DNA of 64,000 nucleotides from Acorus gramineus. Taxonomy: Eukaryota; Streptophyta; Magnoliopsida; Acorales; Acoraceae. Positions within the stretch are counted from its first letter, which is position 1, and each line of letters begins with the position of its first letter. The translations under genes were made by a program, and so were the position numbers. Below the pieces are notes generated by a model. The model was not told the DNA's origin and did no database searches. It worked only from the letters and a program-made list of their open reading frames with translations. The DNA is taken from contig JAUJYN010000024.1 in assembly GCA_030737835.1 (NCBI GenBank), positions 581,150 through 645,149 of the forward strand. The letters run 5' to 3'. Positions 20,824 to 31,927 of the stretch are shown here, piece after piece.

Positions 20824-23796
20824 TGTAACACCTGTGCATTTTCTCTTATTTATATATTTGATTTAAATATATAAATAGGATATTTGAATTAAAATTAGTG
20901 TATTTTGTGTGTTTTCAAGTTTTGGCCCATTTAGTGTATCCTTATGGGCCCATTTTAGTTTGCAATTTTAAATACTATTTGTTAATTTTAAAAATTGTAT
21001 ATATTTTCTTTCGAAGATTTTCAAGATTTTAAATGCTTACAATCTTATAAAATTTTAGAGCTCAAAAGATTAAGTTTTGAGATTTCATTGTTATTGATTT
21101 TCAGGGACCTAGTTTTTGAATCTTGAATTTTTCTATTATAGACTGCAGGGACCTATTTGTAATTCGTATAGGGACCTATTTGTAAATCAGAAAAATTCAA
21201 AGGCCATTGTATAATGTTTCCACGCCTCCGTTTCTTCAATGATTTTCTAATCAATGTTTTTCACGCCTAAAATATGTATATCTTACATAATTGTGTTGCA
21301 ATTGATATTGTATATTTGATTTGATTTGTTTTATTACATATATGATATAATAAATATAAAATTTATGATTTCCTTAGTTGTCATTTCTTATTTTGGTTAT
21401 TCATATATTCTTTTTTTTTTTGCATATCCTTTCAAATCTTTCTAATAACCACTTTTTAAATTGAAATTGAAATCAAATGAGAATATTAGATTAGATAAAT
21501 ATGTATATATGAGAGAGAGAGAGGGGGGGGGGGGGAGAGAGAGAGATGTGAGGTGCCGAAGAGTTTGGGAGAGAGAGAGAGAGAGCGGAGAGAGAAAGGA
21601 GTTAGAGAGAGAAAAAAAAAGGTATTTAATATATCTTTTCTTTTTACCTTTTGATTTTCCTATTATTTATTAGATCCATGCTTAGGTATTTGGATTTTTG
21701 AGCTTTTAATAAAAATAGGGTTTTGATTTATTAATTATTTTAAGAATTAAATATTTTTTTTATGTTATGGGATTTTGTGTTTTTATCAAATTAGAGTTTT
21801 GATATACATATGTTCATATTGTTAGATTCTTATATTTTTATAAAACCAGGGTTTTGATCTATTATTTATTATTATTAGATCTAAGTTCGATTATCAAAAT
21901 TGAATTTTCTTTAATAAAGCTAGGTTTATGATTTATACAAATCCATAAGATGATAAGTTTTATTTGTTTTCAACTTTTACTAATTAATAGTTTATTTTTA
22001 TAGAGAAAAATGTATGTTTTCATGTTATTATATCAATTTTCGTTATTTTATTATTATTTTGAATTTTCTGGATATTGTCTTTTTCTGTGTTTTATCTTTT
22101 CTGGTTTTGTCTTTTAGTGTTTGGTTAGATGGTAAATAGGTTTTTATTCTTCTTCTTAGGTTCTATTATATTTTCTTTTGTATGATTTATATGAGATAAA
22201 TTTAGCTCATTGGGTATAAAGATTTATACCTATTGATTATGATTAGAGAAATTAGGTCTAGGCTTGAATTATAGGTTTTAATTAATAATTTATTTGGTTC
22301 ATCTAGGTTGTAAATTTTGTTGCGGGCTTCATTCTCCGGACCTAGGGTCCATTCGAGGTGAGTGGGCTTATCGATTTATTTCGTGTGAGCTTTTGCTCTA
22401 TAACGTTGAATTTCATATGCCAATGATATTTATTGTGATAAATTTGCATGATTTGGATATTTTTTTCATATTGGTCAAATTGCATTTTTATTAAATAAAA
22501 TTGCATGATTTAATTCATTCATTATGTCATTTAAAATAGCATGTATTATGCTATTCATGTTTCAAGAATTAATGTAATACATTTTCTAATGCTTATGTTT
22601 TTGAAATAATATTTGGATTAAGGATTATCATTTTTGATATTTTTGGAAAAATTTAGGACTAGTGGAGACAACCTAGTCCTAGGTGATTTTATTAAGATGC
22701 ACATCATAGCATATTTCAGGAATAAATCCCCCCGTTGTATTTCGCCTTTGGGGAGGAAGGTCTAGGACTCGAAGAGTCCCAAGATCGGTGAGGGGTGTGG
22801 TAAAGCATTCCTTGTAGCGGCGGATTCCTTTGTTTGGAGTTTGCAGCAACCGGGGCATCCTGTGCTGGTGTTCTCGTAGTGATGGCAGCGGCGACCCATC
22901 AGCGTCTTCTAGATCCGACGTCTCCTCGAGGGAGCTTTTTGAGCGATTTAGTCGCTTGGGGCTTGGCACACCTATTTTGGGGAAACGGTTCTTCCGATTG
23001 AGAACCCGACCCGGTCATATCATTTAAACCTCATGATTTCTACAACGTGGGCCAAGGATTGGGCCACATGATTGCTTTAAAATATATATTTTTTTTAAGC
23101 TCATGAATTTATATTGATTTATTAAAGGAAATTCTTGTTTTTAATATAACTTTATTTTATATATATATATATGATTGTATTATTTAACTCTCATGCTTTT
23201 TCTTGTGTGGGCCAAGGATTGGGCCATGTGCTTGCATTAAAATGTTTTTTTTTAAGTTCATGATTTTAAATCGATTTAATAAAATAAAAGATTTATTAAA
23301 AGAAATTCTGAATTTTATATAACTTATTTTTATATATAACTGTCACGTGAAGTAATTTGTCAATGGGCTTATTCACTGAGTTAATTGCTCACCCTTTTCG
23401 ATATGGGCTGGTTGTTTCATAACCAGGTATCGCATATTTCGAGGATCAAATTGAAGTTTGGGCTTTTCGCATCTTTCATGAATATCTTCGAAGTAGCGGT
23501 CTGAGAATAAATTATAGTCACGATCGACTATTTGGGTTTGTTCAGTTTAGATGGCTCCCACAGGGGTGGTTTATTGTGTATTTCCTTTTAGTATCTTGTT
23601 TCCGCAAAACTCTGATATTTTGTAAGACCATTGGTGATTTAAAAACATTGGATATTATTTATTTTATTATCATCTGTTTTATTATATTGTTATCATAAAA
23701 AAAAAAGAGCTACAAATTTTGGTCTTGTATTAGATTAAATTTAGTAGCGACGCATTTACCATCCGATAAACGGTTAGGTAAATGTGGGGCGTTACA
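20824..23796 (+). repeat. C element 5' LTR
   Basis: TGTAACACCTGTGC...AATGTGGGGCGTTACA, 2973 bp, AT-rich. It holds a GA/poly-G tract (21511-21600), the donor box TTCGAG|GTGAGTGGG after 22357 and an acceptor CATAACCAG at 23426 preceded by TTCACTGAG and GCTCACCC. Small ORFs (up to 96 aa) have no recognisable domain. It is near-identical to the 3' copy. Confidence 0.92.
21511..21600 (+). repeat. (GA)n / poly-G purine tract
   Basis: GA repeats, a run of about twelve G, then more GA. It recurs at 40118-40215 in the 3' LTR with a slightly shorter G run. It lies in the promoter/leader part of the C LTR. Confidence 0.9.
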
Positions 23797-23798
23797 GA

Positions 23799-23811
23799 TG
23801 GTATCAGAGCC
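23799..23811 (+). other. Primer-binding site of C element
   Basis: TGGTATCAGAGCC, two bases after the LTR end, matches the 3' end of initiator tRNA-Met. The following bases CACGTTCTGTCGGAGCC parallel those after the D site. Confidence 0.95.
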
Positions 23812-23934
23812 ACGTTCTGTCGGAGCCTAGGTTAGGGTTTTGTCTAGAAAAAAAAGGGTGTTATTATTTGTGACGTTTGTTATTTCATTTAGGATTTTCT
23901 TTATGACAGTAAGGGATTGTAGTGTTGTCTCTAT

Positions 23935-24500
23935 TACAGGTCATTCAACGTATGTTCTTTTTAGGGTTCCACACATTCATTCACTTTATTGGATTTGCAA
24001 AACTTTTAGTAAAGAAGTTTACAATCTTGATGTCTACACTTCACATAACCATTGTCGTTGGTGAACAAGTTGTCACCAAGGTTCGCTTTCTCTCTTGCTT
24101 GGTTCAGATCAAAAGGCATTAGATGCTTACTAATCTCTTCATTCTCGATATTCTTGGTTTCAAAGTTATCTTTGGCATGGATTTGTTAGCCTACACAAGT
24201 GTTGATTGTTTTTCAAAAGTTGTGACCTTTCGTATTCCCAACTGACAATCGTTCCGCTTTGGGGGTTTTGGTGGATCATATACGATCGGATTCGTCTTTT
24301 CTCCTCATGCTCAGAGATTGCTAGACGAACAATTTGAGGGATATCTATGCATCATTGTGGACTTGAAGGCCTAAGTTAGTGTAACTCCTATTGTATCTTA
24401 ATTTCTTGAGGTATTTCCAGATGAATTGTCCTGTCTTCTCATGATCGTGACATCGAGTTTTCTATCGATCCCATTCTTGATTTTCTATGAGCCTAAGCTT
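23935..24500 (+). pseudogene. pol: C element protease-RT remnant, no gag
   Basis: Pieces of a Ty3/Gypsy aspartic protease are recognisable in alternating frames. There is an STYVLF strand near 23950, EQVVTKV near 24064, and LFILDILGFKVIFGMDLL with VDCFSKVVTFRIPN at about 24130-24240. After a gap come RLLDEQFEGYLCIIVDLKA (about 24315-24372), VFPDEL (about 24412) and DRDIEFSIDPI (about 24445), which mark the start of RT. The protease catalytic DTG-type motif is not readable and several frameshifts and stops are present. Gag is wholly absent between the primer site and protease, and the RT catalytic domain, RNase H and integrase are missing downstream. Confidence 0.75.
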
Positions 24501-25660
24501 AGTTAGCCTGTGAAGTTTAGGACTTAAGTTTGATCATCCTAAGGAGATTATATTGGTCTATAAAAAAAAAAATTATTTGATTATTTTGGTTACCCTAGAG
24601 CCTAAATCTATTGATTTCTTATTAAAGGGGAAGTGACCCATATTTTTATATATATATATATATACACGTTTTTACCTTGCCATAAATTTAGCAGTTACTC
24701 ATGTTTATTTATTTATGAATTTAAATGAAAGATTTCAAATCATATTTATATAAATTGTAATTATATTTTTAGTTTTCAAAGTCAAATTTAAGTAAATCAT
24801 ACTGATATATTCAAATCTTAATGATTCAAAAATAAAGATATTACTAGATCTTTCTTAATTCAACTCTCTACATATTTGTTACGTTATTTTTATTTATTTA
24901 TTTATTTATTTATTTATTTTTTTGCAACGTAACTCTATATATATTTTACATGGTTTACAAATTTATTGTGCTATATATTAAATGGAATGAGCTTTAAATT
25001 CTTTTAATACATTATTTCTATGTGTTTATCATGAAGGTTTTATTTTATATATACAATATTTAATATGCTAAATACTTTTCTACATTATGCTATGCATTTC
25101 GATATTATAATTACATCTTGTAAATTCAGGTTCATGTGCATTTAGCACGCATGTCAATCTAGCTATATTTTTAAGATTTTAGATTGCATTATTGGATCTT
25201 AGAATATCCCATCTGAGTTTTTGGATACCCTATCTTATAGAGCTTAGTTATTTTGGTTCATTGTAAATTATTATTTTCTTAGAGCCTCAAGATAAAGCCA
25301 GTATGAGAGTCATTCCTTTGAAGCTTAGGATGAGTTGGGTCAATTAGGATTGATGCATATAGGATTTGCATTCTTATTAGTGGATATTCTATGTAAGAGC
25401 ATATGTGGTTGATGATAGCTCATACTAAATATACGTTGAAGCATGCTCACATGAGAGGCATACTTAACAACTGATATTTTCAAATTGTTCAATATGGCCA
25501 TGTACCCACAATTTTATTAGGATGCTTTTCACGTTTTGTATAATGTCACAGATGGTTCAATCAATCCGTGAATGTCCATGTCAGCAGATGGTTTTCTTAT
25601 ATAGATAAATTCTAAAGATTGTAAATATCTTTAGTTTTATCTTGTTGTCATTATTATTGC
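24501..25660 (+). other. Non-coding interior of C element
   Basis: AT-rich with many stops in all frames. It contains a (TA)n run at about 24648-24664 and a (TTTA)n run at about 24888-24920. No domain is recognised; it occupies the place where pol would continue. Confidence 0.6.
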
Positions 25661-26070
25661 CCCTATGCTGACGGTACAAGTTTGATCATTTATGGTATGG
25701 GACGTAGATGAGCCTAACTTGTACAATTATGTATGAAATTGTTTGACGTGATTGTTTTTGCTATTGTCAATGTTTGCATTGTATTAGTTGGACCACCTAT
25801 GGTATGGGACATAGGTGGGCTTGGCTTATGCATTTGGTTGCTTGTAATGTCTTTGCTTGTTCCGTACAAATCAAATCACCCATAGTATGGGACATGGGTG
25901 AGCTTGACTTGTATATTTTTATTGTATTGTTTGCCATTGCTTATGCTGTATGAGTTATAACACCTATGATGTGAAGAATGGGTGGATTTGACATATACGT
26001 TTAATTATTGCAAATGATTGTTGTCATTGTTTGTGATGTATAAGTTCATCCACTTGTGATTTGGGTCACT
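25661..26070 (+). repeat. Degenerate tandem repeat around TGGTATGGGAC
   Basis: Four or five imperfect units of roughly 80-120 bp. Each has TATGGTATGGGACRTAGRTGRGC or a decayed form, flanked by TTGTAC-like and CATTGTTTG segments (about 25668, 25785, 25862, 25945, 26037). The array is followed directly by the tRNA-like fragment. Confidence 0.6.
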
Positions 26071-26073
26071 AGC

Positions 26074-26091
26074 AGAGTGGCGCAGCGGAAG
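26074..26091 (+). ncRNA. Fragment of initiator tRNA-Met 5' half
   Basis: AGAGTGGCGCAGCGGAAG matches 18 consecutive bases of the 5' half of plant initiator tRNA-Met (remembered sequence), including a consensus Pol III A box TGGCGCAGCGG. The following TTGTGGG weakly continues the match. The rest of the tRNA is absent, so this is a fragment and not a functional gene. The same tRNA is the element's replication primer. Confidence 0.65.
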
Positions 26092-26213
26092 AATTGTGGG
26101 TATAATTTATATGATTATTTTGTTGTGTGATTGTATGTCACTTGTATTGATATTGATTGAAACTTTAATGCAGAGCATTGATAGTTTTGCTTGTGCATTT
26201 AATTGAATATTGT

Positions 26214-26450
26214 TTGTGGGGTATAAGTTAGAATCTTATACCATTTTTTTTTCATATTATTGAGCTTGTTAGGTATGAGTTGGATTTGTAAGCCGACTTA
26301 TATAATTATTGTATGGATGTACATTTGTTTGATTGTTTGTGGTATAAGTTGGATTCTTATACCATTTTCTATATTATTGTGCTTGTTAGGTATTACACGG
26401 ACGTGTAACCCTACTAGTAAAATGATTGTATTGATGTTGTTATGAGTTAA
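26214..26450 (+). repeat. Second degenerate direct repeat in C interior
   Basis: GTTTGTGGKGTATAAGTT, then TCTTATACCATTTT, then GCTTGTTAGGTAT occur at about 26214 and again at about 26336, a period near 120 bp. Non-coding. Confidence 0.65.
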
Positions 26451-26551
26451 AATTGTAAGACTACTCTTACAACTATTGGTTGGATGATTGCTATCATTGA
26501 ATGTCATATATCTTTTATTTTGTGTTCTCCCCTGAATTTAGAGGACTAAAT

Positions 26552-26569
26552 TCCTAAAGGGGGGAAGTA
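26552..26569 (+). other. Polypurine tract of C element
   Basis: CTAAAGGGGGGAAGTA lies immediately before the 3' LTR start TGTAACACC. It is the expected plus-strand priming site, and nearly the same tract precedes the A-type 3' LTRs. Confidence 0.9.
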
Positions 26570-27147
26570 TGTAACACCTGTGCATTTTCTCTTATTTATA
26601 TATTTGATTTAAATATATAAATAGGATATTTGAATTAAAATTAGTGTATTTTGTGTGTTTTTAAGTTTTGGCCCATTTAGTGTATCCTTATGGGCCCATT
26701 TTAGTTTGCAATTTTAAATACTATTTGTTAATTTTAAAAATTGTATATATTTTCTTTTGATGATTTTCAAGATTTTAAATGGTTACAATTTTATAAAATT
26801 TTAGAGCTCAAAAGATTAAGTTTTGAGATTTCATTGTTATTGATTTTCAGGGACCTAGTTTTTGAATCTTGAATTTTTCTATTATAGACTGCAGGGACCT
26901 ATTTGTAATTCGTATAGGGACCTATTTGTAAATCAAAAAATTCAAAGGCCATTGTATAATGTTTCCACGCCTCCGTTTCAATGATTTTCTAATCAATGTT
27001 TTTCACGCCTAAAATATGTATATCTTACATAATTGTGTTGCAATTGATATTGTATATTTGATTTGATTTGTTTTATTACATATATGATATAATAAATATA
27101 AAATTTATGATTTCCTTAGTTGTCATTTCTTATTTTGGTTATTCATA

Positions 27148-30100
27148 TGTCACGCCCCAGAGCGGCCGTCCCCGGAACGCGGCAAGTGTATATATAATAT
27201 CAGAATCTACACAGGAGGTCAATAATATATCATACACAACAACTAGAATGACACACAAATAACAAGAGCAGGGCTGACATGATATATACACCAAATGCGG
27301 AAGCAAAAGACTGAATCTGTAAATAAACATACTACAGACTCGATACTCAATCATATGTCCTGTGAGAGCCAATATACACCAATACAACTGAATATACACA
27401 GACGCGTGCCAAGCACGGTAATAAAATACATACAGTCAAGAAGGGGTGCTGATAACCTCTGGCACTCGCGGAACGTAGCGCTGCTCCGCTACTGAAGGAA
27501 TCCCTCGGAAAGCTCCAACTGCTGCTCCGGCTCCAGCTCAGGCTCAGTGGCAACTGGGGAAAAACATATGCGAGGGGTGAGCCACACGCTCAGTGAACGG
27601 CACAACCCATGCATCACAGACAATATTTACCACAATTCCATTATTTATCCAGCCTCTAAGTGACATAACAACATAGTCCAGTGGTTCGTACCCCGCCGAA
27701 CCACCACACCCTCACCCTCACCCATCAATGGGTGACATAGGATATTGGGACTAATAATCATCCAACCACAACCCAATGGGTCGCTCATCGCCAACCCACT
27801 TCACCCTCACCCTCACCCTACCACGGGTGACATAGGATTTTGGGACTGACTAGGCTGTTGGTCACCCTTGGTCCACCGATAGTCTCTCCTCCACTCCGTA
27901 GGCCGCTGGCCTTCACCCATAACTTCAGCGCAGTCCGTCACAAATATCGGGAGGCGCCTACTGATGGGAGCCCTCGAAAGGGACGACCTTATCACGCTGG
28001 GGCAGTCTCTACACGGATCCAACGAAGGAAAACAGAACAGCCTATCCATACGCATATGATCCACTCGGATCCGCCGACAACACATCTCTACAACTCTAAT
28101 GCCATGAACTCTTCAGAGTTCCTCCAAGGCGCATAACCAAGATGCGGGGAACACGTACAATAAAAGCAAGGTTGTAATATCATTGGGGGAAAGAACTCGG
28201 GAGGGCGGCGTGAGTTCCCGATATAGGATACCCCGACAACCAAACAAGGAACACGGAGTACCCTAACACGGGTCTCACCGCTGTCCTCGCAAGGCCCCTC
28301 CCCTATAATATCCACTAACTATGCTAATAATCATACCAGTTATATAACATTACTTATAATATTACTGGGACTAGAAACCTTGGGAGGGCAGCATGAGGTC
28401 CCGATACAGGACATCCCGACAACCAAACAAGGAACACGGAGTACCCTAACACGGGTCTCAATGTTGACCTCGCAAGGCTCCTCCCTATAATATTATCTAA
28501 GGCATGCGATTTAACATACACTAGCATTTAATTTAATAAATAAACTAGTAGGACGCATGCATAGGCCGAGGTTTCCTAGCATGAAAACAGGGCATGGTGC
28601 GGCTCTTACACCTATCCTAAGGGTGCAAGTCCCTAACATACAAAGACTAGGGTAGCATGCATTCTACATTTAAATCATACAAGCACGGATTACATTTTAA
28701 CAGGTTAATATACATCCATGACGCCCCAGGAGAGGTCGGTATACGCCCAAATGCGTATGATGCCTCTCTACTGGGTTGGATTGTCCCACTCACCGGTATC
28801 TGGGTCGTCGCGCGACCGCCCGTCTAGATCTGCAAGACAGACATTCAAGATGGTGAGAACAATACATAAATACTCTAAAACACCAAAAACATACAAAACC
28901 CACAACTAAACACCCAACACTCGGGCAAACGTGCATACGACCCGCACGCACGCTAGCCCGAGCACTCCGGCAACCACCCGCACGGCCACCCGACCGCCCT
29001 GGTGCACCGCCGCGCCTCAGCCCACGCACCCCGCGCACCGCCGGGCCCCTGCCCGCCGCATGGACACGCCGCCGAGCCACCCGGGTGCACCGCGCGCCCC
29101 CTGCGCCCCAGCGCAGCCCCCCGCGCACCCCCGAACGCCTCGCGCTGGCCCGCGAGCACCCCGCACGCCCCGCGCGCAGCGCCTCGCCCTGCGCGCACCC
29201 CGCGCGCACCTCCAGCCCCCTATCCGCGCGCACCTACCAGCCTCTACCCGCGCGCACCACGCGCGCACCACCACTGCCTTGTCGCGCCCCCCCGCGCACC
29301 CCACGCACACCCTGCACGACCCCCCCTGCACTCACTGCCGCACGCCCGAGTGCCCTGCGCCCCACGCGCAGCACCCGCGCGCGCCCTGCCCGCCTGGCGC
29401 CCAGCGCTCTGCGCCCAGCGCCCCGGGCCCTGACCCAGCGCCCAGCACCTGCTACCCGCGGCCCAGCACCCGGCGCTCAACGCCCAGCACCCGGGACCCT
29501 CACCCAGCGCCCACGCGCACCTGGCAGCACGCGCCCAGCGCGCTACCAGCCTGCGTGCGCTGTTGCCCGCGCTGCCTGCCTGCGCGCTTCGCCGAGTGGC
29601 CCGAGCCCTGTTCGCCTACTCACCCGAGCACTGTCCGCCTGGTGCCCGAGCACCACCTACCCAGCACGCCTGCCTGCCCCGGGCGCACGCCGCGCGCACG
29701 CCCGCACAGCGGTTCCCAGCGCCCAGCGCCCAGCGCTCAGCACCCCTCGCTCGCCCAGCACGCCCATCACGCCTGCAACACCACCCGCGCGCACGCGCAT
29801 GCGCGCCCGGCACCTGGTGCCTTAGCCTGCTGCGCCCGCTGCCTAATCTCCCGGAACAGCCGCCCAGCCTACCCGGACAGCCCAACACCTAGATCGAGCC
29901 ATCCAACCACCACCACCCGCCACCCCCGGCCTCCGACCACCTCCACAGCCCTCCGACGGCCACCCACCGCCGCTGACCGCCTCCCAACCTCAATTCCACC
30001 CTCCTAACATACATCTAAGCATAAGAAAGAGAGAAAAGAGGCTTACCAAGGGGAGGAAGGGAAGTCCGGACGCTCCCCGCGCACCGAAACCTTTCCCGAG

Positions 30101-30635
30101 AGGCTTCCACCGCCCGGATCTATCTTGGCCCTCAAAATGGGTCAAAACAGAGGAGAAGAGAGGGGGGATGGAGGGGCAAATCTCGCCGGAATGGGGATTT
30201 GAAAGCACCGGGGTGTAGATCGGGACCCGATCTACACTTCCTATGCTTTAGGTTTTTAGGTTTGAGGGGTCTAAGGGGCTCAAAAGCTTGAAAAGGAGAG
30301 AGGGGAGAGAGAAAATCCAAATGGTAGGGATGATGAATAGTGCTCACTCAAAAATTAGATTTCCTTTATATAGCAAGTCACTTAAAAACCCGGATACGCC
30401 CCGGAACTGCGAAATTTCAGAAACGTTACCGGAATTCGATGAAATTTTCGTGAGAGGCCTAAAATGGCACCAGGACACCAAATATGCAGTTAGATTTCCA
30501 ATCGGAGTCCTCTAACTCAGGACGATAGCTAACAGTCCAAAATTAGCGGTTCCGATCGAAAATCGAAAAAAAAATGAAAAACTGCCAGAACGCTCCAACG
30601 GTTACCAGCAGGTTAAAAGTGACACATATATAACA
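27148..30635 (-). repeat. A element copy 1, 3' LTR
   Basis: 3488 bp, TGTCACGCCCCAGAGCGG...GACACATATATAACA. TATA box on the minus strand at 30364-30372. The GC-rich body at 28930-29830 gives a spurious 358-codon frame. The segment GGGTACTCCGTGTTCCTTG occurs twice (near 28250 and 28440), which distinguishes A from A' and B. The 36-nt block is near 28805-28840. Confidence 0.92.
30364..30372 (-). promoter_or_regulatory. TATA box in A copy 1, 3' LTR
   Basis: TATATAAAG on the minus strand, about 265 bp inside the LTR, ahead of an ATG-free purine/pyrimidine-biased leader. The same box is at 39735-39743 in the 5' LTR. Confidence 0.65.
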
Positions 30636-30651
30636 TTCTTCCCCCCTTAGG
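30636..30651 (-). other. Polypurine tract of A copy 1
   Basis: On the minus strand CCTAAGGGGGGAAGAA abuts the LTR start TGTTATATATG. It is near-identical to the tract of the C element. Confidence 0.9.
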
Positions 30652-30681
30652 AAATTTTGTCCTCAAAATATGCAAAAACAT

Positions 30682-30890
30682 CTAGGAGGGGAAAAGATGC
30701 GGATACGCGTCACACCTGGCATCCTTGAGCTCCCAAGTGTCCTCGACACCAGAACGGTGCTGCCATCGCACCTCGACCAACTGGACGGTCTTGGTGCAGA
30801 GCCTCCCCACGCGGCGGTCCATGATCACTATCGACTGCTCCACGAATGACTGTCCGGCTCAGAGATGAGCGGCTCGAACGGGATGACGTG
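30682..30890 (-). pseudogene. Integrase C-terminal chromo-like tail remnant, copy 1
   Basis: On the minus strand HVIPFEPL is followed, after a frameshift, by MDRRVGRLCTKTVQLVEVRW, then VEDTWELKDARCDAYPHLF and a stop. These are typical of the end of Ty3/Gypsy chromovirus integrases, where the chromo-like tail is thought to bias integration towards heterochromatin. The integrase zinc finger and DDE core are missing. It joins RT-thumb sequence directly on its upstream side. Confidence 0.7.
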
Positions 30891-30904
30891 AGCAGGATCG
30901 TGGA

Positions 30905-31215
30905 CACACCTTTACCCAACTGCGAACCCACCACTCCAAGACGGAGAGGTAAGAATTGGCGCTGAGGTGAGCCTCCGATAAAACTCCAGGAAGCTCTCCT
31001 CGCAAGACGGGGACCACTCGAACCGGACATCCTTCCGAGTAAGGCGGTTAAGAGGAACAGCTATCTTCGAGAGTCCCTCGTCAAGCTTCCTACAATAACC
31101 CTCCAACTCGGGAAGCTCCGAATCCTTGCGGGGTTCAACGGCCTACGCCAATTCGACATAGCAAGCGTCTTACCCGGGTCCACAGATATGCCTTTACCAG
31201 AAATCAACCAGCCCA
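30905..31215 (-). pseudogene. RT thumb remnant, copy 1
   Basis: On the minus strand GYCRKLDEGLSKIAVPLNRL, then TRKDVRFEW, then CEESFLEFYRRLTSAPIL. This is the thumb/connection region just before RNase H in Ty3/Gypsy RT. Palm and fingers, with the catalytic aspartates, are absent, as are RNase H and most of integrase. The end runs into sequence encoding the integrase tail. Copy 2 has the same junction. Confidence 0.75.
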
Positions 31216-31249
31216 AAAAGCCTTAACCTCTAACCAAAACTCACATTTG

Positions 31250-31927
31250 ATCTACCATCCATCTGATGCTTCCATGGTATCCCTTACCTGGGAAAAGAAA
31301 CCTCGAGAGGGCACCATGAAATCCCGATATAGGATACCCCGACAACCAAACAAGGAACACGAAGTACCCTAGCCCGGGTTCCAACGCCGACCTCACAAGG
31401 CCCCTTAATCCAGAAAGGAACACTGGAGGAAGACATCATTTTAAAGAACACTACTAACCCCTCCGGATCATCTACCTCTAGATGATCACCCAACGATGTC
31501 CTTCAACATCCACTACAAGACCGAACCCAACATCATTGGGAACGGTCCAACAGAAACTGGGTCACGAGCGACCCGTCTTCGCCTCATCCACACCCTCACT
31601 CCCGAAAGGAGACATTTTGGGACTTTGGGAGAGACTTAGACTGCTCTCTACCCCTGGTCCACCGGTAGCCTCTCCCCGCTCCGTAGCTCGCCTGGTCCTC
31701 TGACCGGGAGCCTGTCTAACACCGGGGCTGTACTACGCGGATCCGACGAAGGGGAGAGCGATTCCACGCTCGCGGCACCATTCAATAATCTCCCCCGGGT
31801 AGCCTCTACCTGGCATACTCCCACGATCAGTACCCCTCCGACTGCATCGGTGGTACCTACGGATGAAAATTCTCTGCCAGGACAACTACAACCCGGTTTC
31901 CTCAACCCAAACAACCACTCTTGATAC
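31250..31927 (-). repeat. LTR-derived spacer between gag and pol remnant, copy 1
   Basis: Non-coding sequence in LTR orientation. It has GATATAGGATACCCCGACAA, GGAACACGAAGTACCCTAGC, a CACCCTCACTCC array and GCCTCTACCTGGCATACTC, matching the middle of A'/B LTRs (compare 18000-18720 reversed). It therefore derives from an LTR fragment inside the element, and copy 2 carries the same segment. Confidence 0.7.

Noticed and set aside
28931-30007. Antifreeze- or collagen-like Pro/Ala-rich plant protein
   Set aside because: Same artefact as other GC-rich frames. The equivalent frame is broken in sibling LTRs and the region lies between the LTR splice signals.
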